Below, piece by piece: positions 1 to 6,730 of a DNA stretch of 64,000 bases. The position numbers and the translations under genes were made by a program. Within the stretch, counting starts at the first letter, position 1; every line of letters begins with the position of its first letter. The notes under the pieces are model-generated. The model was given only the letters and a program-made list of their open reading frames with translations, was not told the DNA's origin and did no database searches. This DNA is from JAJAZB01 sp964244295 (GTDB lineage Bacteria > Bacteroidota > Bacteroidia > Cytophagales > Spirosomataceae), in assembly GCA_964244295.1 (NCBI GenBank), contig CAXTIG010000005.1, forward strand, positions 140,681 through 204,680, in the 5' to 3' direction.

Positions 1-825
1 GTGTACGTAGACAACGGCACCGACAACTTCCCCAGCGACGGCGTCCAAACGCTTTCGCTCTCGCCGGAGTCTACCTACTGCTACCGGGTGCAAACGGTAG
101 GTACCTACGGGATTCCCGAAGTACCGGGGCCGTTGCTCAACTTTTCGCAGGTGATCTGCGCCATGCCCACCGATACCACCCGGCCCTGCCCGCCGGTGCT
201 GGCCCTCGACCCGCTCAAGTGCGAAGAGTACGTGGCCGGACCCTGTGAACAGCCCCCGTTCAGCAACAAACTTTCCTGGATTTACCCCGCCAAAAGCGCC
301 ACCGGGGCCGATTGCGACCCCAACATCGTGAGGTACAACGTGTACTACAAACGTTACGAGGAAGACGAGGCCTTCGTGAAAATAGACTCTGTCACCTCGC
401 CCCGGCCCCCGGCCACGCTGTATACCCACGCCAATCTTCCTTCGTATGCGGGCTGCTACTACGTCACGGCGGTGAATAAATACGGCAACGAGTCGCGGCC
501 CAGTAACACGGTTTGCAAAGACAACTGCCCCAGTTTTATGCTGCCCAACGTGTTTACGCCCAACAACGACGGGCAGAACGACACCTTTCAGCCGATGAAC
601 TGCCCCCGGTTCGTGCAGTCGGTCACGTTTACGGTGTACAACCGCTACGGGGCGAAAGTTTTCGTTCACGAGGGCGACCCGCTCATCACCTGGGGCGGCG
701 TCACCACCGATGGCAAGGATCTCCCCGCCGGGCTGTACTACTACCAGGCCGAGGTGCGTTTCCAGCGCCTGAGTCGCAACGACGAGTTGCAGTCGTTTAA
801 AGGCTGGATTCAGTTGCTGCGGTAA
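1..825 (+). CDS. T9SS type B (gliding motility-associated C-terminal domain) surface protein, 3' part
   Basis: The open frame runs off the left edge, so only the last 274 or so residues are visible. The N-terminal part looks like fibronectin III-type beta domains (NPNIVRYNVYYKRYEED, CYYVTAVNKYGNES). The last ~95 residues match the gliding motility-associated C-terminal domain: LPNVFTPNNDGQND, then YNRYGAKVF, then DGKDLPAGLYYY, ending in GWIQLLR. That domain is the type B signal for export and anchoring by the type IX secretion system. The protein is therefore most likely a large cell-surface or secreted adhesin-like protein. The real start and full domain set lie outside the window. Confidence 0.88.
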   Translation: MYVDNGTDNFPSDGVQTLSLSPESTYCYRVQTVGTYGIPEVPGPLLNFSQVICAMPTDTTRPCPPVLALDPLKCEEYVAGPCEQPPFSNKLSWIYPAKSATGADCDPNIVRYNVYYKRYEEDEAFVKIDSVTSPRPPATLYTHANLPSYAGCYYVTAVNKYGNESRPSNTVCKDNCPSFMLPNVFTPNNDGQNDTFQPMNCPRFVQSVTFTVYNRYGAKVFVHEGDPLITWGGVTTDGKDLPAGLYYYQAEVRFQRLSRNDELQSFKGWIQLLR

Positions 826-840
826 GAGAGGAACGAATAA

Positions 841-910
841 TTGAGAATGGAAAATGAAAGGGGTTGGCGTTTCTTTGCGCATCAGTTCATTATCCATTTT
901 CCATTCTCAA
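841..910. repeat. Intergenic palindrome (16-bp arms)
   Basis: The left arm 841-856 (TTGAGAATGGAAAATG) is the exact reverse complement of 895-910. It lies between the T9SS protein and fabD, ending 14 bp before the fabD start. It belongs to the same style of intergenic palindrome seen repeatedly in this window. Confidence 0.8.
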
Positions 911-924
911 TCATCCATTTGAAA

Positions 925-1809
925 ATGACCGCAATCGTCTTCCCCGGCCAGGGTGCCCAGTTCCCGGGCATGGGCAGGGAGCTTTACGACACCTCCGACA
1001 CCGCCCGCGCCCGCTTCGAGCAAGCCAACGACCGGCTGGGTTTTCGCCTCACCGACGTGTTGTTTTCGGGCAGCGACGAGGAGTTGAAACAAACCCGTGT
1101 CACCCAACCCGCCATTTTTCTTCATTCCGTCGTGCTGGCCTTAGAGTTCACTAATTTCCACCCCGACATGGTAGCCGGGCATTCACTAGGCGAATTTTCG
1201 GCGTTGGTGGCAGCGGGTGGCTTGTCGTTTGAAGACGGGTTGAGTCTGGTTTTCCAACGGGCGCTAGCCATGCAGGAAGCCTGCGAACTGACTCCCTCGA
1301 CGATGGCCGCCGTGCTGGGCCTGGCCGACGAGCAGATTGAAGAAATCTGCGCCGCCGTGCAGGCCGAGAACCACGAAATTGTGGTAGCGGCCAACTACAA
1401 TTGCCCCGGTCAGGTAGTGATTTCCGGCTCGCTCGACGGCGTGCAACTCGCGGGCGAACGCCTGCGGAACGCCGGAGCCAAACGGGTATTGCCGCTGGCC
1501 GTCGGCGGCGCTTTTCACTCGCCTCTGATGGAGCCGGCGCGGGCCAAACTCGCCGCCGCCATTGAGGCCACGAGTTTCCAAACGCCCCGTTGCCCGATTT
1601 ACCAGAACGTCAGCGCCGCCCCTTCGCAGGACGTGGCGACGATTAAAGCCAACCTTATCGCCCAACTCACCGCGCCGGTCCGCTGGACCCAGTCGGTACA
1701 AGCCATGACCGCCGACGGCGCGACGAAGTTCGTCGAATGCGGACCGGGCAAGGTGTTGCAGGGTTTGGTGAAAAAGATTTCCCCGACGGCAGAAACGGCG
1801 AGCCTTTGA
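925..1809 (+). CDS. fabD: Malonyl-CoA:ACP transacylase
   Basis: 294-aa acyltransferase that loads malonate onto acyl carrier protein for fatty acid synthesis in the cytoplasm. It has the usual FabD length and motifs: GQGAQ at residues 8-12, the nucleophile elbow GHSLGE with the catalytic serine near residue 87, the QRALAMQ arginine segment, and GAFHSPLM carrying the catalytic histidine. The frame is open further upstream (to 841), but that extension only translates the palindromic repeat. ATG at 925, starting MTAIVFPGQGAQ, is the natural start. The neighbours are unrelated, so it is probably monocistronic. Confidence 0.95.
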   Translation: MTAIVFPGQGAQFPGMGRELYDTSDTARARFEQANDRLGFRLTDVLFSGSDEELKQTRVTQPAIFLHSVVLALEFTNFHPDMVAGHSLGEFSALVAAGGLSFEDGLSLVFQRALAMQEACELTPSTMAAVLGLADEQIEEICAAVQAENHEIVVAANYNCPGQVVISGSLDGVQLAGERLRNAGAKRVLPLAVGGAFHSPLMEPARAKLAAAIEATSFQTPRCPIYQNVSAAPSQDVATIKANLIAQLTAPVRWTQSVQAMTADGATKFVECGPGKVLQGLVKKISPTAETASL

Positions 1810-1917
1810 GTTAAAAGTTGAAAATTAAAAGTGAAAAATTACTCCGCTGACCGACTGATAGTCAGCGCGAAGCTATGCAAACTACTCACTTTTAACTTTT
1901 AACTTTTAACTTTTAAT
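1810..1917. repeat. Heptad-repeat palindrome after fabD
   Basis: AT-rich arms built from a degenerate 7-bp unit (AAAAGTT on one side, AACTTTT repeated about four times at 1885-1917) face each other around a GC-richer loop. It follows the fabD stop directly and probably forms a long hairpin in the mRNA. The same 7-bp motif occurs inside nuoL at 43313-43363. Confidence 0.75.
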
Positions 1918-1927
1918 TACTCCCGGC

Positions 1928-1958
1928 TTGACACGCGGCGGGGCAAATCCTATCTTTG
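1928..1958 (+). promoter_or_regulatory. Bacteroidota-type promoter of tRNA-Gln
   Basis: TTG at 1928-1930, a 20-bp spacer, then TATCTTTG at 1951-1958. This fits the Bacteroidota sigma-A consensus TTG-N19-TAnnTTTG and lies 32 bp upstream of the tRNA. Confidence 0.8.
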
Positions 1959-1990
1959 CGCCACCAAAATCGAAGCCCCCGATGGGAAAT

Positions 1991-2061
1991 TGACCGATAG
2001 TGTAATGGCAACACAGAAGATTTTGGTTCTTTTATTCAAGGTTCGAGTCCTTGTCGGTCAA
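1991..2061 (+). tRNA. tRNA-Gln (anticodon TTG)
   Basis: A full cloverleaf can be folded. The acceptor stem is TGACCGA/TCGGTCA, the D stem GTGT/ACAC, the anticodon stem GAAGA/TCTTT around loop TTTTGGT with anticodon TTG, and the T arm CAAGG-TTCGAGT-CCTTG. The discriminator base is A, and CCA is not fully encoded. Its 3' end from 2041 is the core of the attachment site of the integrated element, which restores an intact tRNA gene. Confidence 0.95.
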
Positions 2062-2063
2062 CC
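2041..2063 (+). other. Attachment site, tRNA side
   Basis: 23-bp sequence covering the T arm and acceptor end of the tRNA. It is repeated exactly at 8206-8228. Integration keeps the tRNA functional because the element carries this 3' end. Confidence 0.9.
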
Positions 2064-2076
2064 GCTGTAAAAAACA

Positions 2077-2114
2077 ACCCGCTAACTATCAATTAGTTAG
2101 CGGGTTTTGTTTTT
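2077..2114 (+). terminator. Terminator after tRNA-Gln (inside the element)
   Basis: Stem ACCCGCTAACT / AGTTAGCGGGT followed by TTTGTTTTT. It lies inside the element boundary, so the element supplies the current terminator of the host tRNA. Confidence 0.8.
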
Positions 2115-2117
2115 GGT

Positions 2118-2155
2118 GGTTGTCGATTTGGTTGTTCACCTCCTTGCCGGTTGTC
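2118..2155. repeat. Candidate arm-type integrase sites, tRNA-side end
   Basis: GGTTGTCG at 2118-2125 and GGTTGTC at 2149-2155, with a weaker GGTTGTT at 2130-2136. The same octamer occurs three times near the opposite end of the element (8058-8094). Confidence 0.5.
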
Positions 2156-2408
2156 AGGCTGGCGGGGGGTTAGTTGCCTTCTTTTCATCCGTTGCCGGAG
2201 GGGGGTGGCATTTCTTTCGTGAGCGACTCCACCGGAAACAAACCGCCGTGGCATCCGCCTTTGCGTCGAACCATTGGCAGCGAACTTTTTCTTTGTTCGC
2301 CTTTCCGTCCAGGTACATGGATTCTTCGTACCCGCTGACAGTCATCAGCGGCCCACCCGATTTGAGTTTTGCCAAATCGCCGGTTTTAAATTTTGCGGGT
2401 GTTCTCAC
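2154..2408 (-). CDS. DUF2158 (YodC-like) small protein
   Basis: 84-aa protein with the core of the DUF2158/YodC family: FKTGDLAKLKSGGPLMTVSG, then VRCQWFDAK. These small beta-barrel-like proteins are common on plasmids and integrative elements, and their molecular role is not established. It starts at GTG, with no better in-frame start. The C-terminal ~25 residues are basic and proline-rich (SRSRKKCHPPP). It is the last gene of the element before the tRNA-side attachment site, and its stop overlaps one GGTTGTC repeat. Confidence 0.75.
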   Translation of the reverse strand: MRTPAKFKTGDLAKLKSGGPLMTVSGYEESMYLDGKANKEKVRCQWFDAKADATAVCFRWSRSRKKCHPPPATDEKKATNPPPA

Positions 2409-2777
2409 GGGTGTTTTGAGTTAAAATAGATAGAAAACGGGTAGAAATGGCGGTTTATCGAACGTTTAACCCTCGTTATTCTGCCCTCCTGTTGTGAAAA
2501 AGTGCCTCCACGCCCTTTCTGAATGGTTTTTCAGGCCCTACCCTGAAAATATACCCCCCCCTTGAATTTGCCAAAATACGCGTGAATGAGGGTTAGGGGT
2601 TGGACTAAGGCGAAAACCGGGAACTCTCAAACCGCCCCTACCCCCCTGAATCGTTCGATATTACTCGCAGGCGAATTAACCAGGGGGGAGGGGGTCGAGT
2701 TTTGCGGCGGATTTTAGTTTGGGCATTCTGGGGTAGGGTGGAATGAAAACGGACAACTTCAAACCGGCCCTCCGGGG
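2409..2777. other. 369-bp non-coding stretch within the element
   Basis: I find no credible gene. There are C-runs (near 2555-2562 and 2639-2646) and AT-rich patches between the replication-initiator-like gene and the DUF2158 gene. It could hold the DUF2158 promoter or a replication origin, but no iterons or strong hairpins stand out. Confidence 0.4.
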
Positions 2778-3944
2778 TCAGTAGGCCAGCAGGCGGGTTT
2801 GCTCCGGGGTCAGGCGGAGGGCGGTCAGCGGGTCGAACAGTTGGCAGGCATCGAGCGAGCGGGCGTACTGACGTTTGAAGTTGTTGCGCGGGTTGCTGTC
2901 TACGTTCCGGCACCGTTTCGCCTCACAGAACACGGCCCCCGATCGGCGGTGCGAAATATCCATCCCGCACGTTTTGCAGGTACGGGGCGGAAGGGTGGGA
3001 ATGCAGGACAAATTCACCCTGTATTTAAACGGTGAAAAAACGGGAATTTCTGGTTTTACAGAGTCGGTGTAAAACCGGGAATTTTTGCCGGGTGCGCTCA
3101 ACAAGTCGCGCCACGTCTGGCGAATCAATTCCGTGATTTGTTCCCGTTCGTCGGCTCCGTAGTTGGCGCGTATCGCGTCGAATCGTTGGCGGGCGTACCT
3201 CCGCCGTTCGGGGTCGGTTTTCGTTTCCCAAAACTGAAACGTTGCCGCCGCCTCGTAAAACTTCCGTTCGGCGTTGGTCAGGCGGTCGAGGCCCGCGAGG
3301 TCGGCAAAAGTCAGGTCGGCGAACAGGTCGGCCAGCAGCGGCCCGAACCCTTCCACCCGGCGCGGGTCGAGCAGGTCGGCCAGGGTGCGCACATTGAGGC
3401 CGTGGGCGCTCAGGAAACGCATTCGGTGGGTGCTGACTTCCCAGCGGGTCACGGGGTCAGGTAGACCGTACTGGCGGCTCTTGTCGTAACCCTTCACGGT
3501 GTACGCCTCAAACGCCCATCGTTTTTCGTAGCCCTTCCCGCCGAAGGTGCGCAGGTCGGGGGGCTGGCCTTTGTAGGCAATCAGCCGGGGCAGCGGGTTA
3601 GCAGGCAGGCGGAGGTTTACGCCCGCCTCTAAGGCCCGGATGGTGGCCGTAGCGGGGTCGAAGTCGAGCAGGTCGGCCAATGCCTCCACCGTGTCGCAAA
3701 AACGGCGGTGGGTGAACGCGTCGGCGTTGTGGCCTCCGCCGTTGGCGTAGCGGTGCAAACTCCCCTGCATCACGTTCCGGCCCGATGCGTAGGCCGTGAG
3801 GCGGAGGTTGAGCAGTTGGGCGGTCTGGCGCGGGGTTTCGCCGGTCTCGGTGTCGAGGGCGGTCAGGATGGACACGCCGGTTTTTTGCCGGAGGCGTTCC
3901 ATCATTCCGGGGTCTTGAATCTCTATCTTTGCGCTGTCGAACAT
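2778..3944 (-). CDS. Replication-initiator-like protein with C-terminal zinc-finger motif
   Basis: 388 aa, ATG start (MFDSAKIEIQD). The central segment VKGYDKSRQYGLPDP followed by TRWEVSTHRMRFL resembles the core of phage/plasmid replication proteins of the gene II/X type, where a YDK motif precedes a xRxEVR beta strand. The C-terminus has a cysteine cluster, CKTCGMDISHRRSGAVFC then KRCRN, that looks like a small zinc finger, followed by NPRNNFKRQ. No HUH motif is obvious. Within a 6-kb integrated element with no other replication gene, a role in element replication is the simplest reading, but it is an inference. It is separated from the upstream gene by a hairpin. Confidence 0.5.
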   Translation of the reverse strand: MFDSAKIEIQDPGMMERLRQKTGVSILTALDTETGETPRQTAQLLNLRLTAYASGRNVMQGSLHRYANGGGHNADAFTHRRFCDTVEALADLLDFDPATATIRALEAGVNLRLPANPLPRLIAYKGQPPDLRTFGGKGYEKRWAFEAYTVKGYDKSRQYGLPDPVTRWEVSTHRMRFLSAHGLNVRTLADLLDPRRVEGFGPLLADLFADLTFADLAGLDRLTNAERKFYEAAATFQFWETKTDPERRRYARQRFDAIRANYGADEREQITELIRQTWRDLLSAPGKNSRFYTDSVKPEIPVFSPFKYRVNLSCIPTLPPRTCKTCGMDISHRRSGAVFCEAKRCRNVDSNPRNNFKRQYARSLDACQLFDPLTALRLTPEQTRLLAY

Positions 3945-3987
3945 AGCGGGTTTTGCCGGTTATGGTTTGATAATCGAACACACTCGG

Positions 3988-4018
3988 AAAGGCGGAACCC
4001 GTAGGCTCCGCCTTTTTT
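3988..4018. terminator. Hairpin between initiator-like gene and small ORF
   Basis: Stem AAAGGCGGA / TCCGCCTTT followed on the plus strand by a T-run and preceded on the minus strand by an A-run. It separates the minus-strand gene ending at 4037 from the next minus-strand gene starting at 3944. It could act as a bidirectional terminator. Confidence 0.6.
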
Positions 4019-4036
4019 GTGTCCGGCGTGGAAGGC

Positions 4037-4441
4037 TCAACCGGCCTGGGTGTTGCGTAGGTAATTGTCGAGCAGGCGCGGTACCTCCGTAGGCCAGACG
4101 TGGTAGCGGTCGAACCAATGCACGGCCAGCGTGGAGTAATCGGCGCTGAACTCGAATAGCAGGGTTGACTTCACCTTTTGCCTGCCGACAAACTCGCAGG
4201 CATCGCCCGCAAACCAGCCGGGGCGGTGGGTAGGGCGTAGGCCGGTGTAGAACAAAAACCGCCCGGCGCGTTGGTGCCGCCCCCGGATCACATTCCCGGC
4301 TCCGTTGCGGCGCGGGGTGTCGTCCTGGGTTTCCTCGACGGTGAGTTCATCGGGGATTTTACGGAAGGGTACCAACTCTGGCACCCGAACAAACCAGCCC
4401 GTCGCCTCGCGCCGGTACTGGATAAGGCGGGCGTTAGGCAT
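4037..4441 (-). CDS. Unknown 134-aa element protein
   Basis: I do not recognise a characterised family. The chosen ATG at 4441 (MPNARLIQYRREATGW) overlaps the stop of the HTH gene by 8 bp, showing translational coupling. The longer open frame above it only shadows that gene. The protein has a charged, arginine-rich middle (RGRHQRAGRF) and an aromatic C-terminal half, GWFAGDACEFVGRQKVKST then FDRYHVWPTEV. The overlap with the excisionase-like gene suggests a function in element maintenance or replication. Confidence 0.6.
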   Translation of the reverse strand: MPNARLIQYRREATGWFVRVPELVPFRKIPDELTVEETQDDTPRRNGAGNVIRGRHQRAGRFLFYTGLRPTHRPGWFAGDACEFVGRQKVKSTLLFEFSADYSTLAVHWFDRYHVWPTEVPRLLDNYLRNTQAG

Positions 4442-4730
4442 GGGTTGCCGTCCTCCGCACGGCCTTGATTGCGGCGTCGAGTTCCGCCACTTTGTAGAGG
4501 CGGCGATTGCCCACCCGGTGGCCTTTGATAATTCCCTTGCGCTCATAAGTGTTGAGCGTGGTCAGGCTAACGCCGATGTACGCCGCCGCCTTTTTGCGGG
4601 TTTTGGGCGTGGTGTCGGGCGCGGCGTGGAGGTGTTGGAAGTGCGGGCGGAGGAGTTCCGCCGTGCGCTGGGCGACCGCCTCCACCAGGTCGGCGGGGTC
4701 GGCGTGGATTTGGAGAATTTGGGTTGTCAT
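4434..4730 (-). CDS. Excisionase-like helix-turn-helix protein
   Basis: 98 aa. Residues ~45-95 form a MerR/HTH_17-type winged helix: RKKAAAYIGVSLTTLNTYER, then GIIKGHRVGNRRLYKVAELDAAI. This is the typical fold of excisionases and small DNA-binding regulators of integrative elements. The N-terminal half is a predicted amphipathic helix (ADLVEAVAQRTAELLRPHFQ), perhaps for oligomerisation. In this element it is the best candidate for the recombination directionality factor or a regulator of the downstream overlapping gene. Confidence 0.75.
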   Translation of the reverse strand: MTTQILQIHADPADLVEAVAQRTAELLRPHFQHLHAAPDTTPKTRKKAAAYIGVSLTTLNTYERKGIIKGHRVGNRRLYKVAELDAAIKAVRRTATHA

Positions 4731-4805
4731 TCGTACCGTTGGTTTGGTTTCAACGATGCGAATTAGTGCGGTGGGGAACGGGGTAGCAGTTCAGGAAGTG
4801 CTACT

Positions 4806-5669
4806 TTAACTGCTACTTTTTCGTTTCGCACTCTCCCACGCATCAAGGACTAATTTTTGAGCCGTCGGAAAACGTTTGAGTAGTTCAGCAGCTATTTTTA
4901 GATAATCCGGGTCTTTCAACCTTTCCGAATCGTTGAGTATTACGTTATAGTGTCGTTGGTAAAAAGTTGACCCTGTTAAACGGAAATCCTTAGTGCTGTT
5001 TCTGTCACAGAATGCCTGTATTGCCTTTTTTTTACCCTCAACACTATCCTCAACCCGTGGAGCAACCCCTGACTCTTGTAAATAATAATACGCGATAGCC
5101 CAGGGGCGTACTTTCGACTTTTTCTCTGGTAATTTTTCCTTGCCTTGTTTTCGATTGTAGCCCAACCACAAATTTGAATTATAGAAAACAGATTCAGCCC
5201 TTATGAGGTCAGCCAAAGGTTTTTTAGGGAAATAACTGAATACTATTTCTTCCAGGCCAGTAATAGCCCCCTCCACTTCATCCGCAAACCAAAACATATT
5301 CCTAATTCTCTGGTCGTGGTCTTCGGGGGAGTTCCACTTAATACCGATTGCCTCTTTCTTCTGTCTTTCAACGTATTCATTTACAGCCATCCTGAATACT
5401 AAGTTGTTTGGCCTTCTCCCAAATTCATAATTTAATGTTATGCGTCTAATAAGGTTGTCGTACTGGCGGGTGATGAAAGTATAGGCAATGTCTTTGTCTC
5501 GTAAAATAGCGTCAGTAATTTCAGCATGGTAGTTTTGAGTATGCTCAGAAATACGGATGACGCAAGCCGCCGCCTCCTCAGTTTGCATATATGACGGTTG
5601 CCTCTGGCACCGTACAATTACCTCGTTCGCGTTCCTCCACAACCAGTTAGGGAAATTTGTTATTTCCAT
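4806..5669 (-). CDS. Unknown 287-aa accessory gene, AT-richer than its surroundings
   Basis: No family recognised. The protein has no signal peptide or membrane segment. It has an N-terminal helical part with many charged and aromatic residues and a C-terminal module, KVRPWAIAYYYLQESG, then KKKAIQAFCDRNST, then GSTFYQRHYN. The shape of that module, though not any firm identity, recalls small helical modules repeated in other Bacteroidota mobile-element proteins. The codons are clearly more AT-rich than those of flanking element genes, suggesting a separate origin: a cargo gene, possibly for host fitness or defence. It starts at ATG 5669 and is followed by a 75-bp gap to the HTH gene. Confidence 0.6.
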   Translation of the reverse strand: MEITNFPNWLWRNANEVIVRCQRQPSYMQTEEAAACVIRISEHTQNYHAEITDAILRDKDIAYTFITRQYDNLIRRITLNYEFGRRPNNLVFRMAVNEYVERQKKEAIGIKWNSPEDHDQRIRNMFWFADEVEGAITGLEEIVFSYFPKKPLADLIRAESVFYNSNLWLGYNRKQGKEKLPEKKSKVRPWAIAYYYLQESGVAPRVEDSVEGKKKAIQAFCDRNSTKDFRLTGSTFYQRHYNVILNDSERLKDPDYLKIAAELLKRFPTAQKLVLDAWESAKRKSSS

Positions 5670-5741
5670 TTCGCGAACACAGTTTTAAAAAATCGAACAC
5701 AACAAACCACCCCCACCGGGGCGGCTCCTCTCCGTCAGTAA

Positions 5742-5981
5742 TTACGCCGCCCGGCGCTCGCTGGGGGTAAACTGCACACTCAGGCCGGTATCGTTCAGCA
5801 GGGCGTCCAATTCGGCCTTGTAGCGGTCGCGTAGGCGTTCGTGCTGGGTGGTGATGCTGGCGGGGCTACCGGCCCCGGCGTTGCGCTCTACGGCCTGAAT
5901 TTGCATGGCAATCAATTCGAGCAGGCGCGAGACCCGCACGGCCCATTCTTCGCGTTCAATGTACTCCGGTTGGCGTTCCAT
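5742..5981 (-). CDS. 79-aa helical protein, paralog A
   Basis: 79 aa from ATG at 5981 (MERQPEYIEREEWA). The longer open frame above it reads into its paralog. It aligns without gaps with the neighbouring 79-aa protein: both have EWA.R.SRL.ELIA, then AVER...AGSP, then LRD....EL..LL, then GLSV.FTP.ERRAA. It is predicted to be mainly alpha-helical with no catalytic motif. The tandem copies lie directly downstream of the nucleotidyltransferase-like gene (the intergenic gap to paralog B is 13 bp), so they are probably one transcript. Confidence 0.7.
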   Translation of the reverse strand: MERQPEYIEREEWAVRVSRLLELIAMQIQAVERNAGAGSPASITTQHERLRDRYKAELDALLNDTGLSVQFTPSERRAA

Positions 5982-5994
5982 CGGCTCAGGGGAG

Positions 5995-6234
5995 TTACGC
6001 CGCCCGGCGCTCGTCGGGCGTAAAGTTGACACTCAGGCCGGAGCCTTGCAGCAGGCCCGCCAATTCCGCTAACCGTTCGTCGCGGAGTTCTTCGTACTGT
6101 TCGATAATCAGCCGGGGGCTACCGGCCTGGGTATGGCGCTCCACGGCCTCAAGGTGTATCGCAATCAATTCAATCAGGCGGGAAATCCGGTCGGCCCATT
6201 CGGGGCGGCTGTCGGGGCTGAGGAAAGGCTGCAT
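5995..6234 (-). CDS. 79-aa helical protein, paralog B
   Basis: 79 aa, ATG start (MQPFLSPDSRPEWA). It is the tandem duplicate of the 5742-5981 gene, with the same length and the same C-terminus FTPDERRAA. It begins 4 bp after the stop of the nucleotidyltransferase-like gene, so the three genes look co-transcribed and co-functional. Possible roles are an antitoxin or partner of that protein, or a small structural/regulatory protein of the element. No family assignment is possible by eye. Confidence 0.7.
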   Translation of the reverse strand: MQPFLSPDSRPEWADRISRLIELIAIHLEAVERHTQAGSPRLIIEQYEELRDERLAELAGLLQGSGLSVNFTPDERRAA

Positions 6235-6238
6235 CGGT

Positions 6239-6718
6239 TCAAAAGGTTAGTTGAATGATTCCTTTATTTCTTCGGGGGTTGCCCCGGTGGGTGCGTTGGG
6301 TTTTGCCAAAAATTTCCAGCCAGTCGAGGCGGTCAGATTCGTAGTGAACGCGGAGGCGGTGGCCTTCGGGGTATACGGCCACAAAATACCCGTCGGTCAG
6401 GCTCCCCGGCTGGAGGCGCGTTCGGCGGAGGTCGCTCAGGCGGTCGTGGTGGCGTTCGGTGCGTTCGATGTCGAGAAAGGTCACAAAATCAATGTCGCGG
6501 GGGTCGGGGTTGCGGGTGGTAAAACTACCGTTGAGCCATTGCGTAAACCCGCCGCCGACAATCCCCCGCAACTGGTCGAGGTAGCGGAGGTACTGGTCGA
6601 AAACCGGGCGGCGCGTTCGGGAATCGGGAAACGCCGCCACAAAAACGGCCTCCACCGCCGCAAGGTCGGAATTGAGGGGTTGGTACGGGGTCAGGTGGCC
6701 GTAGGCGTCGAACTGCAT
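6239..6718 (-). CDS. Nucleotidyltransferase-like protein (GSx9DxD; DUF6932-type)
   Basis: 159 aa. Residues ~60-80 read FTQWLNGSFTTRNPDPRDID, containing GS-x9-D-x-D, the metal- and nucleotide-binding signature of minimal DNA-polymerase-beta-like nucleotidyltransferases. It resembles DUF6932-type proteins found on Bacteroidota mobile elements. Such folds occur in toxin-antitoxin and defence modules (for example MNT of HEPN-MNT) as well as in stand-alone enzymes. It lies 12 bp downstream of the integrase and 4 bp upstream of two paralogous small helical genes. Whether it is toxin, antitoxin or neither cannot be decided from sequence alone. Confidence 0.65.
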   Translation of the reverse strand: MQFDAYGHLTPYQPLNSDLAAVEAVFVAAFPDSRTRRPVFDQYLRYLDQLRGIVGGGFTQWLNGSFTTRNPDPRDIDFVTFLDIERTERHHDRLSDLRRTRLQPGSLTDGYFVAVYPEGHRLRVHYESDRLDWLEIFGKTQRTHRGNPRRNKGIIQLTF

Positions 6719-6730
6719 GGGTGAACGGGG

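Noticed and set aside
3905..3935. Plus-strand promoter TATCTTTG near 3927.
   Set aside because: It lies inside the start of the minus-strand initiator-like gene, the -33 element is at the wrong spacing, and no plus-strand gene follows.
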